In this document: one piece after another, positions 43,369 through 51,861 of the stretch
How the letters are laid out: the number at the start of each line of letters is the position of its first letter
How positions within the stretch are numbered: position 1 is the stretch's first letter
Source: Aerococcaceae bacterium DSM 111176
Lineage (GTDB): Bacteria > Bacillota > Bacilli > Lactobacillales > Aerococcaceae
Direction: 5' to 3'
DNA: 64,000 nucleotides
Assembly: GCA_015863215.1 (NCBI GenBank)
Contig: JACBXN010000023.1
Span: 1-64,000 of the forward strand
The notes under the pieces: generated by a model
Told to the model about the DNA's origin: nothing
Seen by the model: only the letters and a program-made list of their open reading frames with translations
Databases searched by the model: none
Position numbers and translations under genes: made by a program

Positions 43369-43893
43369 ATGGCAAAGGGATCAACAAAGCATTTAATTGC
43401 AGAGACATATTTTGAATTGGCTGAAAAAAAGCCGATGGACAAAATCAGTATTACTGAGTTAGTAAAGGCATGCGATATTTCTAGACAAGCCTTTTATTAT
43501 CATTTTGAAGATATCAATGCTGTAATCGAATGGGTCGTTCAAGAAGGGGTAGATCAGGCCTTAGCAAGTAGTTTAGAAGAAGTGCGTTCGATCGATTCGC
43601 TTGAACTTTTCATTGAACGCGTTTATCATTTCCGGCAAATTATCAATCGATTACTAGACTCCGATCGTCGACTTGAAATGGAAGAGATTCTCATAAAAGC
43701 AATTCGACAATTGATATTAGCCATGGTTAGGCAAAGGAGCGAAGAAATTCAAGTCCCGCTAAATCAGCTAGAATTATTAGTTAATTATCATACATATGGG
43801 GTAGTTGGAGTATTGGTGGAAGAGATGAAGAAACCAACCTTTGATTCATCGAAATTAGCCAAACAAATATACCAATTAATGCAAGCAGAATAA
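43369..43893 (+). CDS. TetR family transcriptional regulator
   Basis: A 174-aa TetR-family regulator. The helix-turn-helix is clear: KISITELVKACDISRQAFYYHF, quoted in two halves, KISITELVKAC and DISRQAFYYHF (about residues 25-48). The C-terminal domain (about 60-174) resembles the DhaS-like TetR_C_7 type. The start at 43369 follows GGGGTTGGGAG; the frame also opens with TTG at 43339. It is alone between terminators, so no target is indicated; it may control itself or a distant gene. Confidence 0.85.
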   Translation: MAKGSTKHLIAETYFELAEKKPMDKISITELVKACDISRQAFYYHFEDINAVIEWVVQEGVDQALASSLEEVRSIDSLELFIERVYHFRQIINRLLDSDRRLEMEEILIKAIRQLILAMVRQRSEEIQVPLNQLELLVNYHTYGVVGVLVEEMKKPTFDSSKLAKQIYQLMQAE

Positions 43894-43920
43894 ATACCAA
43901 AACAATAATGAATAAGGCAC

Positions 43921-43966
43921 ACCGCCCAACATCAATGCACTAAGTCATTGATGTTGGGCGGTTTTA
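43921..43966 (+). terminator. Terminator of the tetR-family gene
   Basis: A perfect 17-bp GC-rich stem (43921-43937 with 43946-43962) followed by TTTTA. Confidence 0.88.
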
Positions 43967-44032
43967 CTATTTAATAGAAGAGATGATGAAAATCTTAAGT
44001 TTTAAAAATAAATAAACCTACACACTCTGAGA

Positions 44033-44203
44033 AGATGCGCAAGGCGTGCATGTTCCTCACGTGAATTCTAAATAGATGCGTAAGTTGCGCAAGTAGATGC
44101 GCAAAGTGCGTATGTTCGTCATACCAAATTTGGGTATATTCGTAAAGTGCGTATGTTCTTCCAGCCAAACCAGAGAAGATTCGCAAGTTGTGCCTATTTC
44201 CTC
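44033..44203 (+). repeat. Array of five degenerate AGATGCGCAA repeats
   Basis: Units at 44033-44058, 44074-44093, 44095-44120, 44136-44162 and 44177-44203 share the pattern AGATGCGCAA(G/A)-TGCG/TGTGC-(A/T)TGTTCCTC. Each holds a near-inverted repeat GCGCAA/TTGCGC. Spacing is irregular (about 21-62 bases), so this is not a CRISPR array. A sixth copy lies at 30637-30662. The array sits between a terminator and the promoter of the ftsH operon. Confidence 0.65.
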
Positions 44204-44221
44204 TTTTACACTTTAGTCAAA

Positions 44222-44251
44222 TTGACAAGACAAATGACTGACATTGATAAT
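44222..44251 (+). promoter_or_regulatory. Predicted promoter of the 81-aa protein-ftsH-GT8 operon
   Basis: A perfect TTGACA (44222-44227), an 18-base spacer and GATAAT (44246-44251), 48 bases upstream of the first start codon. Confidence 0.65.
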
Positions 44252-44298
44252 TCTATTAATCCATTTACTAAGTGATAATATGTATTGGAGGTAGTTAT

Positions 44299-44544
44299 AT
44301 GCGCGAACAATATTATGAACGTTTAAGTACTCAAGCAAAATTAAGTAAGAATGATTCACTTAAACAATTTAGTCAGGCTCAATTAGATTATATTGACGCT
44401 ATTGATGAAGCTTTAAGTGAAGAAGATTTAACGTATCAAGAATATAAGGAAGCATTATTATTGTATGCTGAGATGACCGAAGATTTTTGCGAGCTCCTTC
44501 AATGGTATGTTGATAATCGTTTAGATGAAATTAAAGAAAGATAG
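44299..44544 (+). CDS. Small helical protein of unknown function
   Basis: An 81-aa acidic protein, mostly predicted helix, with no TM segment or known motif. Tyr is frequent (YYER, LDYIDAIDEAL, YQEYKEALLLYAEM). The start at 44299 has GGAGG nine bases upstream; the frame is open from 44272. It ends 10 bases before the likely ftsH start and is co-transcribed with it. A role as adaptor or substrate of this FtsH is a guess from position only. Confidence 0.65.
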   Translation: MREQYYERLSTQAKLSKNDSLKQFSQAQLDYIDAIDEALSEEDLTYQEYKEALLLYAEMTEDFCELLQWYVDNRLDEIKER

Positions 44545-44554
44545 GAATGATCAA

Positions 44555-46396
44555 TTGAAAGAAGAGAATAACAATCGTAAGTCGTTGATGTACTATTATG
44601 GCGTTGTGCTGGTAATTATTTTAGCGTTTAACTTAATTATCATGCCATTTATAGAGAATAGACAAGTCCATGAAGTGGATTATGGCACTTTTACAGAGAT
44701 GGTATCTGAAGATGTAGTAGAACAAGTTCAAATTAGTGAAACAGAAAATCAAATTTTCTTTACAACAGATGAACAAATTTACCGTGTCGGTATGGTTGAA
44801 GATGTGATGTTAACGGAACGACTTCTCCAAGCAGACGTTGAATTCTCGGGAGAAATCAGGGAACAAATGTCACCGCTCTTGAGTTTTTTGCTGACCTGGA
44901 TACTGCCAATCGGGATATTCATGCTGATAGGAAATTATATGCAGAAACGCCTGATGAAAGCAGGTGGTGGTAATTCGATGAATTTTAATATGGGTAAAAC
45001 TAATGCGAAAATTTATGATCAATCGACTGAGGGAATTACTTTTGCAGATGTCAGAGGGCAAGATGAAGCCAAAGAAAGTTTAGAAGAAGTGGTTGATTTC
45101 CTTCATGAACCAGATAAATATACACAAGTTGGGGCTAAAATGCCGACCGGTGTGCTACTTGTTGGACCTCCGGGAACGGGTAAAACGATGCTTGCTAAAG
45201 CAGTAGCTGGAGAGTCGGAAGTGCCATTCTTTTCAATATCCGGTTCAGAATTCGTTGAAATGTTCGCAGGTGCTGGTGCAGCAAGAGTGAGAGATTTATT
45301 CAAGCAAGCTAAAGAAAAAGCACCATGTATTATCTTTATTGATGAAATTGATGCGATTGGTAAGAAACGTTCAGGTAAAACAATCGGTAATGATGAACGT
45401 GAACAAACATTAAACCAATTATTAACAGAGATGAATGGATTTGAAGATAATCCTGGCGTTCTCATTTTAGCTGCAACAAACCAACCAGAATCATTAGATC
45501 CAGCTTTACTGCGCCCTGGTCGTTTTGACCGTCAAGTGCAAGTTGAGTTGCCAGATTTAATTGGCCGTGAAGAAATTTTAAAGGTACATGCGAACAAAGT
45601 GAAACACAGTGTAGTAGTGGATTTTAATAAAATTGCACGTATGGCATCTGGTGCCTCAGGGGCAGACCTGGCAAATATCGTAAACGAGGCAGCGCTACGA
45701 GCAGTTAGAATGGGTCGTCAAGAAGCCACACAAGAGGATTTCCAAGAAGCAGTAGAGGTCGTTATTGCTGGAGCAGAAAAGAAAAATGCGATTTTATCGG
45801 AAGACGAGAAGAGAATTGTTTCTTATCATGAGGTAGGTCATGCATTAGTAGCAGCTTTACAGTCACATTCAGCACCTGTTGAAAAAATTACAATCATTCC
45901 AAGAACATCCGGAGCGCTAGGATACACACTCCAAGTTCCAGAAGATAACAATAATTTATTATCTAGAGAAGAGCTATTGGATAAATTAGCTGTTTATGCT
46001 GGTGGTCGTGCTGCTGAGGAAATTACATTTGGTTCAATTACAACAGGCGCTTCAAACGACATCGAACAAATGACAAAAATTGCCCGCAGTATGATTACAC
46101 AATACGGAATGGATGACGAATTTGGTATGGTTCAAATGGAATCACGTAACGCACAATATTTAGGTGAGGAAACATCCAGTTCAGTTTCACCAGAAACGCG
46201 GACTCGCATTGATCAAGCCGTCGTCGAATTGATTAATGAACAATATAGTAAAGCCAAAGAATTGTTACTAGAAAATCAAAGTCATTTAGTTGCCATCTCT
46301 GAATATTTATTTACCGAAGAGACAATTACAGGTCGAGAGTCTATGCAAATATTAAATGAACGTGGTGTGTTTGACGAGGAAGATTTAAATGAATAA
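44555..46396 (+). CDS. ftsH: FtsH-family membrane AAA protease (paralogue type)
   Basis: A 613-aa FtsH-like zinc protease. Two TM helices (about 14-34 and 108-128) flank an extracytoplasmic domain. The AAA module has Walker A GPPGTGKT, Walker B IIFIDEIDAIG and the second region LLRPGRFDRQVQVELPD. The protease domain has HEVGH and the distal Asp in TTGASNDIEQM. The pore loop reads M-F-A-G-A-G where most FtsH have F-V-G-V-G. It is not in the usual hpt/tilS/hslO setting, so it is probably a second FtsH. The start is likely TTG 44555 with AGGA upstream; ATG 44525 overlaps the previous gene and lacks a site. Confidence 0.88.
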   Translation: MKEENNNRKSLMYYYGVVLVIILAFNLIIMPFIENRQVHEVDYGTFTEMVSEDVVEQVQISETENQIFFTTDEQIYRVGMVEDVMLTERLLQADVEFSGEIREQMSPLLSFLLTWILPIGIFMLIGNYMQKRLMKAGGGNSMNFNMGKTNAKIYDQSTEGITFADVRGQDEAKESLEEVVDFLHEPDKYTQVGAKMPTGVLLVGPPGTGKTMLAKAVAGESEVPFFSISGSEFVEMFAGAGAARVRDLFKQAKEKAPCIIFIDEIDAIGKKRSGKTIGNDEREQTLNQLLTEMNGFEDNPGVLILAATNQPESLDPALLRPGRFDRQVQVELPDLIGREEILKVHANKVKHSVVVDFNKIARMASGASGADLANIVNEAALRAVRMGRQEATQEDFQEAVEVVIAGAEKKNAILSEDEKRIVSYHEVGHALVAALQSHSAPVEKITIIPRTSGALGYTLQVPEDNNNLLSREELLDKLAVYAGGRAAEEITFGSITTGASNDIEQMTKIARSMITQYGMDDEFGMVQMESRNAQYLGEETSSSVSPETRTRIDQAVVELINEQYSKAKELLLENQSHLVAISEYLFTEETITGRESMQILNERGVFDEEDLNE

Positions 46397-47234
46397 TCCA
46401 GTCATAAATTTACTCTTTGCGATCGATGACCGATATGTACCTCAAATGATGACCACTTTGTACTCAGCTAAGATTAACACGCCAAGCCGAGTTTTAAATG
46501 CCTATGTTATTTCTAAAAAGCCCTTAGACAAAGAACAAGACTTGCTTCGATTTGGAGCAAGTCTTAATATTGATATTTTCCCAATATATGTGGGTGCAGA
46601 CACATTTAATAATGCACCAACGACTAAAAGGTGGCCTGAGTCTATATACTACCGACTATTAGCACATAATTATTTGCCTGATCGATTATCTAGAATACTT
46701 TATTTAGATGCTGACATTTTAGTTATCAATGATTTGAGTTCATTATATGATATAAATATGCAAGACCATATGTATGTTGCAAGTCAACACTCCGTATTTC
46801 AATTATTTACGGATAATATCAATAAGCTCAGACTACAAAATGATGAAATGGATGGCTATTATAATTCAGGCGTCATTTTAATGGATTTAGATAAGAAACG
46901 CGAGATTGTCAATGAGGCGAGTATCGTAGAATACATATCTGTAAATCACCAAAACCTCTTATTACCTGATCAAGATGTATTAAATGGCATGTATAGTCAA
47001 TACACACTTTCTGTGCCGGAGCGTATTTACAATTATGATGCAAGGTATCCCATGTATTATGAAGCAACAACCTTCGGTTCCTTTGACTTAGAAATGGTTA
47101 TGAAAGAAACAGTTATTCTACATTTCTGTGGCAAAGATAAGCCGTGGAATACCCGCTATAAAACGAGATTTTCTGGACTATATAAACATTATTGGTGGAA
47201 GACACAACAGTTGTTGGAAAATAATGCAAAATAA
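46389..47234 (+). CDS. Glycosyltransferase family 8 protein
   Basis: A 281-aa GT-A fold glycosyltransferase of family 8 (galactosyl/glucosyltransferase type). It starts with INLLFAIDDRYVPQMMTTLYS, has the D-x-D motif in RILYLDADILV near residue 105, the NSGVILMDL motif near 158, LLPDQDVLNG, and the metal-ligand His in VILHFCGKDKPW. It probably adds a hexose to a glycolipid, teichoic acid or surface protein. It overlaps ftsH by eight bases, so it is coupled to it; an ftsH-GT8 operon is unusual. Confidence 0.85.
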   Translation: MNNPVINLLFAIDDRYVPQMMTTLYSAKINTPSRVLNAYVISKKPLDKEQDLLRFGASLNIDIFPIYVGADTFNNAPTTKRWPESIYYRLLAHNYLPDRLSRILYLDADILVINDLSSLYDINMQDHMYVASQHSVFQLFTDNINKLRLQNDEMDGYYNSGVILMDLDKKREIVNEASIVEYISVNHQNLLLPDQDVLNGMYSQYTLSVPERIYNYDARYPMYYEATTFGSFDLEMVMKETVILHFCGKDKPWNTRYKTRFSGLYKHYWWKTQQLLENNAK

Positions 47235-47246
47235 CACAATAATATT

Positions 47247-47285
47247 CGAGGAGATTTCATTATGTATGAAGTCTCCTCGTTTTTC
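47247..47285 (+). terminator. Terminator of the ftsH-GT8 operon
   Basis: A 14-bp stem (47247-47260 with 47266-47279, one wobble) followed by T5. Confidence 0.85.
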
Positions 47286-47344
47286 TTGTTATGTGTCAAT
47301 TATTAACTTAGAATATAAGTAATGACTATAGGGATGGAGAATGC

Positions 47345-48505
47345 ATGATGAGTATATTTACAGATCAAGAAAAAATAAAAATGTTACAAGATCTCGTTCA
47401 AATTAAGACAGTAAATAGTAATGAAGAAGAAGCGGCAAAGTATATTGCTAAACTGTTATTAGATCATGGTATTGAAAGCTACGGAGTGAAATATGATGAA
47501 GGTCGTGTATCTTTAGTAGCAGATGTTAAAGGTCAGGACTTCGGAAAATTGTTAGTCCTTTCTGGACATACGGATGTTGTTTCTGAAGGAGACGAGAATT
47601 TATGGACTTATGATCCTTACGGGGCACAAATTGTCGAGGGTAAAATGTATGGCCGTGGAACAACGGATATGAAAGCAGGTTTAATGGCCCTAGTTATCGC
47701 AATGATTGAGTTAAAAGAGGAAGGTGCCGATTTTAATGGTACCATTCGTCTGGCAGCTACCATAGGCGAAGAAATTGGAATGTATGGATCAAAGCAACTA
47801 TCCGAAGAAGGTCACTTAAACGGAGCTGACGGATTTATTATTGGAGAACCATCAGGAATGGATTCAATTATTTACGCTCATAAGGGGTCGCTACAATATG
47901 AAATTCATTCATATGGAAAATCTGCCCATAGTTCAATGCCACATTTAGGTATCGATGCACTTCAATTATTAGTTGATTACATTAACCTTTCAAATGAGAA
48001 ATTCCAAGAAGCCTTTGCCAAGGGGACAAATGAGCATTTGGGAGATACGTTGAATATAAACACCGTTATTAATGGTGGCGCTCAAATTAATTCAGTCGCT
48101 GAGAAGGTAGTCATGAAAGGCAATGCGCGAACAGTGCCTGAGGTAGATAATCAAGTTGTTTTAGATTGTATCAATCAAGCAATCAATGAGATCAACGCCA
48201 AGGGAAAAGGTAAATTAGAATTAAATATTTTACAAAATAATTATTATGCGATATCTGAAGCAGACAACACTCTAATTCAGGCTTTACAAGAAGCATCTCC
48301 AGTAGAGAATGTTCAGCCGATTGCGATCTCAGGCGCAACCGATGCATCGAATTTTGGCCGTATTTCAGCCAATTACGACTTAGCTATCTATGGACCTGGT
48401 AGTCTATCTCTAGCGCATGTCGTTGATGAATATGTTGAAGTTCAAGAATATTTAGATTTTATCAATATCTACAAAAAAGCCATTAAAGAATATTTAGCGA
48501 TTTAA
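47345..48505 (+). CDS. M20 family peptidase/deacylase (ArgE/DapE type)
   Basis: A 386-aa M20 metallopeptidase-family protein. Metal ligands: His and Asp in LSGHTDVVSEGD, Asp in GRGTTDMKAGL, the Glu pair in TIGEEIGMYG, Glu in IIGEPSG, and His in the C-terminal SLAHVVDEY. The dimerisation domain lies at about 180-290. It could be a succinyl-diaminopimelate desuccinylase, acetylornithine deacetylase or general peptidase; in Lactobacillales the ArgE/DapE annotation is often used without proof. GGGATGGAGAATGC precedes two adjacent ATGs at 47345 and 47348. Confidence 0.85.
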   Translation: MMSIFTDQEKIKMLQDLVQIKTVNSNEEEAAKYIAKLLLDHGIESYGVKYDEGRVSLVADVKGQDFGKLLVLSGHTDVVSEGDENLWTYDPYGAQIVEGKMYGRGTTDMKAGLMALVIAMIELKEEGADFNGTIRLAATIGEEIGMYGSKQLSEEGHLNGADGFIIGEPSGMDSIIYAHKGSLQYEIHSYGKSAHSSMPHLGIDALQLLVDYINLSNEKFQEAFAKGTNEHLGDTLNINTVINGGAQINSVAEKVVMKGNARTVPEVDNQVVLDCINQAINEINAKGKGKLELNILQNNYYAISEADNTLIQALQEASPVENVQPIAISGATDASNFGRISANYDLAIYGPGSLSLAHVVDEYVEVQEYLDFINIYKKAIKEYLAI

Positions 48506-48532
48506 AAGTATTCCATAATTATTAATAAACAA

Positions 48533-48588
48533 AAAATGAAACGCTATAAATCATACATTGATACAATGTTGATCTATAGCGTTTTTTC
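48533..48588. terminator. Bidirectional terminator
   Basis: A 14-bp stem (48540-48553 with 48570-48583) with a further inner stem in the loop, T6 on the plus strand and AAAAAA on the other side, between convergent genes. Confidence 0.87.
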
Positions 48589-48605
48589 TTATGCAATTCA
48601 AGTCT

Positions 48606-49139
48606 TTATTCATACGTGAACCGAGATAAGTCAGCAATATCATCCACAAAATGAATATTGTTAAAATCCTTTTGATTGATAAACCCTTCCTCTAACATAT
48701 GCTTGAAGAAGTGTTCAAGATGGTCGTAATATCCATTAATATTAAGAAAAATACAGGTGTTGTTGATTTGATTCACTCGAGCTAAAGAAATGGCTTCAGA
48801 AATTTCTTCAAGCGTTCCAGGGCCACCTGGTAGTGCAATACAAATATCTGATTTCTCCAACATTATCGTCTTACGTTCAGCCATCGTATCTACTTCAATA
48901 AATTCGCTTAAATCATCCCGGTGGATTTCACGGTCAATGAGATATGAAGGCATTACACCTGTCACATGACCATCATGGTCTAGGACAATATCAGCTACTT
49001 CCTTCATCAAGCCAATGTTTCCACCGCCATATACTAGATCATGTTGATTCGTTACAATCCATGACCCTAATTCCCTTGCAGCTTTACTATATACCTCATC
49101 AAATCCAGTACTAGAGCCACAATAAACAGCAATTTTCAT
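48606..49139 (-). CDS. LOG family protein (TIGR00730)
   Basis: A 177-aa Rossmann-fold LOG-family protein. The signature PGGPGTLEEISEA (about residues 106-118) and VYGGGNIGLM are clear. Family members release a base from nucleoside 5'-monophosphates (cytokinin-activating in plants; general phosphoribohydrolase in bacteria). AACGAGGTGATGAT precedes the ATG. It is expressed alone; possible link to nucleotide salvage is from family only. Confidence 0.88.
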   Translation of the reverse strand: MKIAVYCGSSTGFDEVYSKAARELGSWIVTNQHDLVYGGGNIGLMKEVADIVLDHDGHVTGVMPSYLIDREIHRDDLSEFIEVDTMAERKTIMLEKSDICIALPGGPGTLEEISEAISLARVNQINNTCIFLNINGYYDHLEHFFKHMLEEGFINQKDFNNIHFVDDIADLSRFTYE

Positions 49140-49208
49140 ATCATCACCTCGTTATTATTGTTGTTTTTATTTTAGCATAGTGGATGTGTGAAGTAGATTT
49201 ATATATCA

Positions 49209-49250
49209 ATAAAATAACCCTCAAACTCTATTAACCAGAGTTTGAGGGCT
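49209..49250 (-). terminator. Terminator of the ABC transporter-GDPD operon
   Basis: On the minus strand a 13-14-bp stem (49250-49237 region with 49229-49216) is followed by a T-rich tail. It lies 12 bases after the stop of the phosphodiesterase gene. Confidence 0.82.
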
Positions 49251-49261
49251 CGCGTAATGAA

Positions 49262-50095
49262 TTATAAATCAAGAGAATCTCTAGAATTTACCATGAAGTT
49301 AGGCCAATCTGTTTGAATTGTATTGAAACCTAAATCAAGTAGTTTTTGCAACGTTTCTGGTCCATCATGAATTACTGAACCATCAGTAATATTTGCTAGT
49401 AAATTATATTCTGAACCTAAATCCTCAAGATTAGCCATTACAATAGGATAATCTTTGATGGTATTCATAATATTGTCTTCCAGTAATTGAGAGTTAAAAT
49501 CTTTTATGATTAATTCATAACCAATCACATTTAAATTACTGTATTGATTGAGAATATCAAAATCTTCAACATAATTAACGATTGCGACATAAGGAATATC
49601 AATATTATTTTTCTCTAAATGGTCCAGAAATTTAGCTTGAACCGGAGATTTGATAAAAATTTGATCTACCTTGCCGGATTGTTTAATAATGTCAAAAAAG
49701 TTTAAATCATCCCAATAAACAAATGAACGATCAATATTGATGAGCATATCTTCAGGCAACCATTCTAAATAATCTGTCAATTTTTCAAGTGATTTCCCTG
49801 AAGGACTTCCGACGCTATTGATAACCTCAATCTTATCGATTTGTTCAGAGTTATATTCACTAAAATCTTTTTCCAAGCCAAGTAGAAAATCCTCTTGACC
49901 ATCATGGTATAGATAATATTCTCCATCTTTTGAGCGACATACATCAATTTCGACTAAATCTGCCCCTGCATAGGTCGCAAAAAGGCTAGATTCTTTCGAA
50001 TTTTGCAGGATATTACCGCCCCAGAAACCTCGGTGGCTCATTATCCTTAGAGCTTGTCTATCCTTTAAAGCTTCAAACTTATGACTGTTTTTCAT
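49262..50095 (-). CDS. Glycerophosphodiester phosphodiesterase family protein
   Basis: A 277-aa GDPD-family TIM barrel. The catalytic HRGFWGGN near residue 22, the metal-binding pair in DLVEIDVCRSKDG, and YLYHDG near residue 64 are all present. It lacks a signal peptide, so it should act inside the cell on imported diesters. It begins 20 bases after the permease gene and is the last gene of the SBP-ATPase-permease operon, suggesting that the transporter brings in glycerophosphodiesters, which it splits to glycerol 3-phosphate and an alcohol. Confidence 0.85.
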   Translation of the reverse strand: MKNSHKFEALKDRQALRIMSHRGFWGGNILQNSKESSLFATYAGADLVEIDVCRSKDGEYYLYHDGQEDFLLGLEKDFSEYNSEQIDKIEVINSVGSPSGKSLEKLTDYLEWLPEDMLINIDRSFVYWDDLNFFDIIKQSGKVDQIFIKSPVQAKFLDHLEKNNIDIPYVAIVNYVEDFDILNQYSNLNVIGYELIIKDFNSQLLEDNIMNTIKDYPIVMANLEDLGSEYNLLANITDGSVIHDGPETLQKLLDLGFNTIQTDWPNFMVNSRDSLDL

Positions 50096-50114
50096 AGTAA
50101 CTCCTTAATAGTAA

Positions 50115-51860
50115 CTATTTAGAAACGAATTTACGGCGTTTCCATAGTTTACTTACTTGTTCCCCACCTGAACCATATACGAAGTAGATAACTACTGCGT
50201 TAATAGCCATCAAGATAACTGAATACACTAAGTTGATTGCTTTAGCATCAACCGCTGCTTGTGGGTCAGAGTTAGAACGAATCACAATACCTAAAGTCGG
50301 AGCTGAAGGTTGGTATAAGAATGCAGATAAATCATAGTCATCTAGTTTACCGTTAAAGTTAATCGCAATCAGTGCTAAGATTGTTGGTAGCAATGCTGGA
50401 ATAATAACTTTAAAGAAAGTACGTACACCAGAAGCACCTAAGATTTGTGAAGCTTCCTCTAAATTACTATCGAATGAGTAATAGCTCGCCTTAATATATC
50501 TTAACGTTGATGGTAGCATAACAATCATATAAGCCAGAGGTAATACCCATAGTTTACCAATGGTTGTATTTCCAAATAATAAGAATGACGGTTGGTCATA
50601 AGCTAAGATTAGACCTAAAGCCATTAATAGTGCAGGGAGTAGCCAAGGGATAAAGAATGGCATTTCCAATGACTGAACAAATCGATTCTCTTTGAATTGG
50701 AATAATAGACGTGCGACTAATGTCATGAATATTACAGCTAGCACAGAGGCAATCGCTGAGAAAATAACAGACGTGACAAATGGTTGGTAAGACGCAGTAT
50801 CACTTAAAATACTTGCATAATTTTCAACTGTAAAGTTAGCAAATGAAATGATATTTTGACGAATCGCTTCGAAATCCATAAATGATAATACAACAACAAG
50901 TAAGAATGGAATGACATAAAGTAACCATAATCCCCAAGCTAATACATGAACTACTACGTTAGCAACAGGACTCGTAATCTTTGCTTTCTTCAATCTTGTT
51001 TTTGTCTTTGAAATTGACATATAATTACCACGACGTTCATTAGCTGAGATAACAACTAATAAGATAATTTGGAATACCCCAAGTAATAATGAGAGCACTG
51101 CTGCTAAGTCACGCGAACCAGGGCGTCCAGCAAAGGTTAGGATTAATGGTGAAATCGTTTGGAAATCACGCCCACCAACCATTAATGGAGCAGACATTGC
51201 ACCTAAACCAGTTTGGAAAGTCATAATAATTAAAGTTAATAACATTGGTTTAAGTGATGGTAATACGACTTTACGTAAAATTTCCCATTGGCTTGAACCT
51301 AAGTTTTGAGCAGCCTCAACAATGTTATAGTCTAGCCCTTTAACCGCATTACGTAGGAACATCATATGAATATTCGTACAGCCGATTGTCATAACAAAGA
51401 GTACAGCCCCGTAACCTTGGAACCACTCAGGATCCATATTAGGGAAAATATTCATTAAGAAACTAGTAATGAAACCAGTCTCTCCATAAGTAAGAATATA
51501 ACCATTGTTAATAATCAGACCACCGAAAATTAATACGGTGTTGTAACCTAATGATAATAACCATGAACCTTTTAAATCAAAATATTCGGTCACAAAAACT
51601 GCAAAAATACCAACAATATTACATGTAACCGTTAATGTAAAAGCTAAAATAAAAGAGTTTTTGATTGCATTTAAAGCTCTATCTGAACCGAATATATTTG
51701 AAACAGCAGAGAAATCTAAACCAGCATCACTCGTGAAAGCATCTACTAATACTGACCATACAGGATTAATGATAAATGCTAGTAAGAACCACAAAATAAA
51801 AGTGATAAAGATGATGACAGGGAGATTCTGTTTCCAATCAAATTTCTTTGTGTTCATCAT
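50115..51860 (-). CDS. ABC transporter permease, two fused MetI-like domains
   Basis: A 581-aa permease with about twelve TM helices and two MetI-like domains in one chain, as in AfuB/FbpB iron and related transporters. EAA loops are seen at VEAAQNLGSSQWEILRKVVLP and EEASQILGASGVRTFFKVIIP. It forms the membrane channel with the ATPase at 51862 and the binding protein at 52965. GAGGTG precedes the ATG, which lies one base after the ATPase stop. Fe3+-type family membership does not fix the substrate. Confidence 0.88.
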   Translation of the reverse strand: MMNTKKFDWKQNLPVIIFITFILWFLLAFIINPVWSVLVDAFTSDAGLDFSAVSNIFGSDRALNAIKNSFILAFTLTVTCNIVGIFAVFVTEYFDLKGSWLLSLGYNTVLIFGGLIINNGYILTYGETGFITSFLMNIFPNMDPEWFQGYGAVLFVMTIGCTNIHMMFLRNAVKGLDYNIVEAAQNLGSSQWEILRKVVLPSLKPMLLTLIIMTFQTGLGAMSAPLMVGGRDFQTISPLILTFAGRPGSRDLAAVLSLLLGVFQIILLVVISANERRGNYMSISKTKTRLKKAKITSPVANVVVHVLAWGLWLLYVIPFLLVVVLSFMDFEAIRQNIISFANFTVENYASILSDTASYQPFVTSVIFSAIASVLAVIFMTLVARLLFQFKENRFVQSLEMPFFIPWLLPALLMALGLILAYDQPSFLLFGNTTIGKLWVLPLAYMIVMLPSTLRYIKASYYSFDSNLEEASQILGASGVRTFFKVIIPALLPTILALIAINFNGKLDDYDLSAFLYQPSAPTLGIVIRSNSDPQAAVDAKAINLVYSVILMAINAVVIYFVYGSGGEQVSKLWKRRKFVSK

Positions 51861-51861
51861 A

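Noticed and set aside
43995-44186. A 63-codon minus-strand frame over the repeat array
   Set aside because: It is made from the repeat units and has no start signal; repeats explain it better.
44033-44203. CRISPR array
   Set aside because: Units are degenerate and unevenly spaced, some almost adjacent; no cas genes are present.
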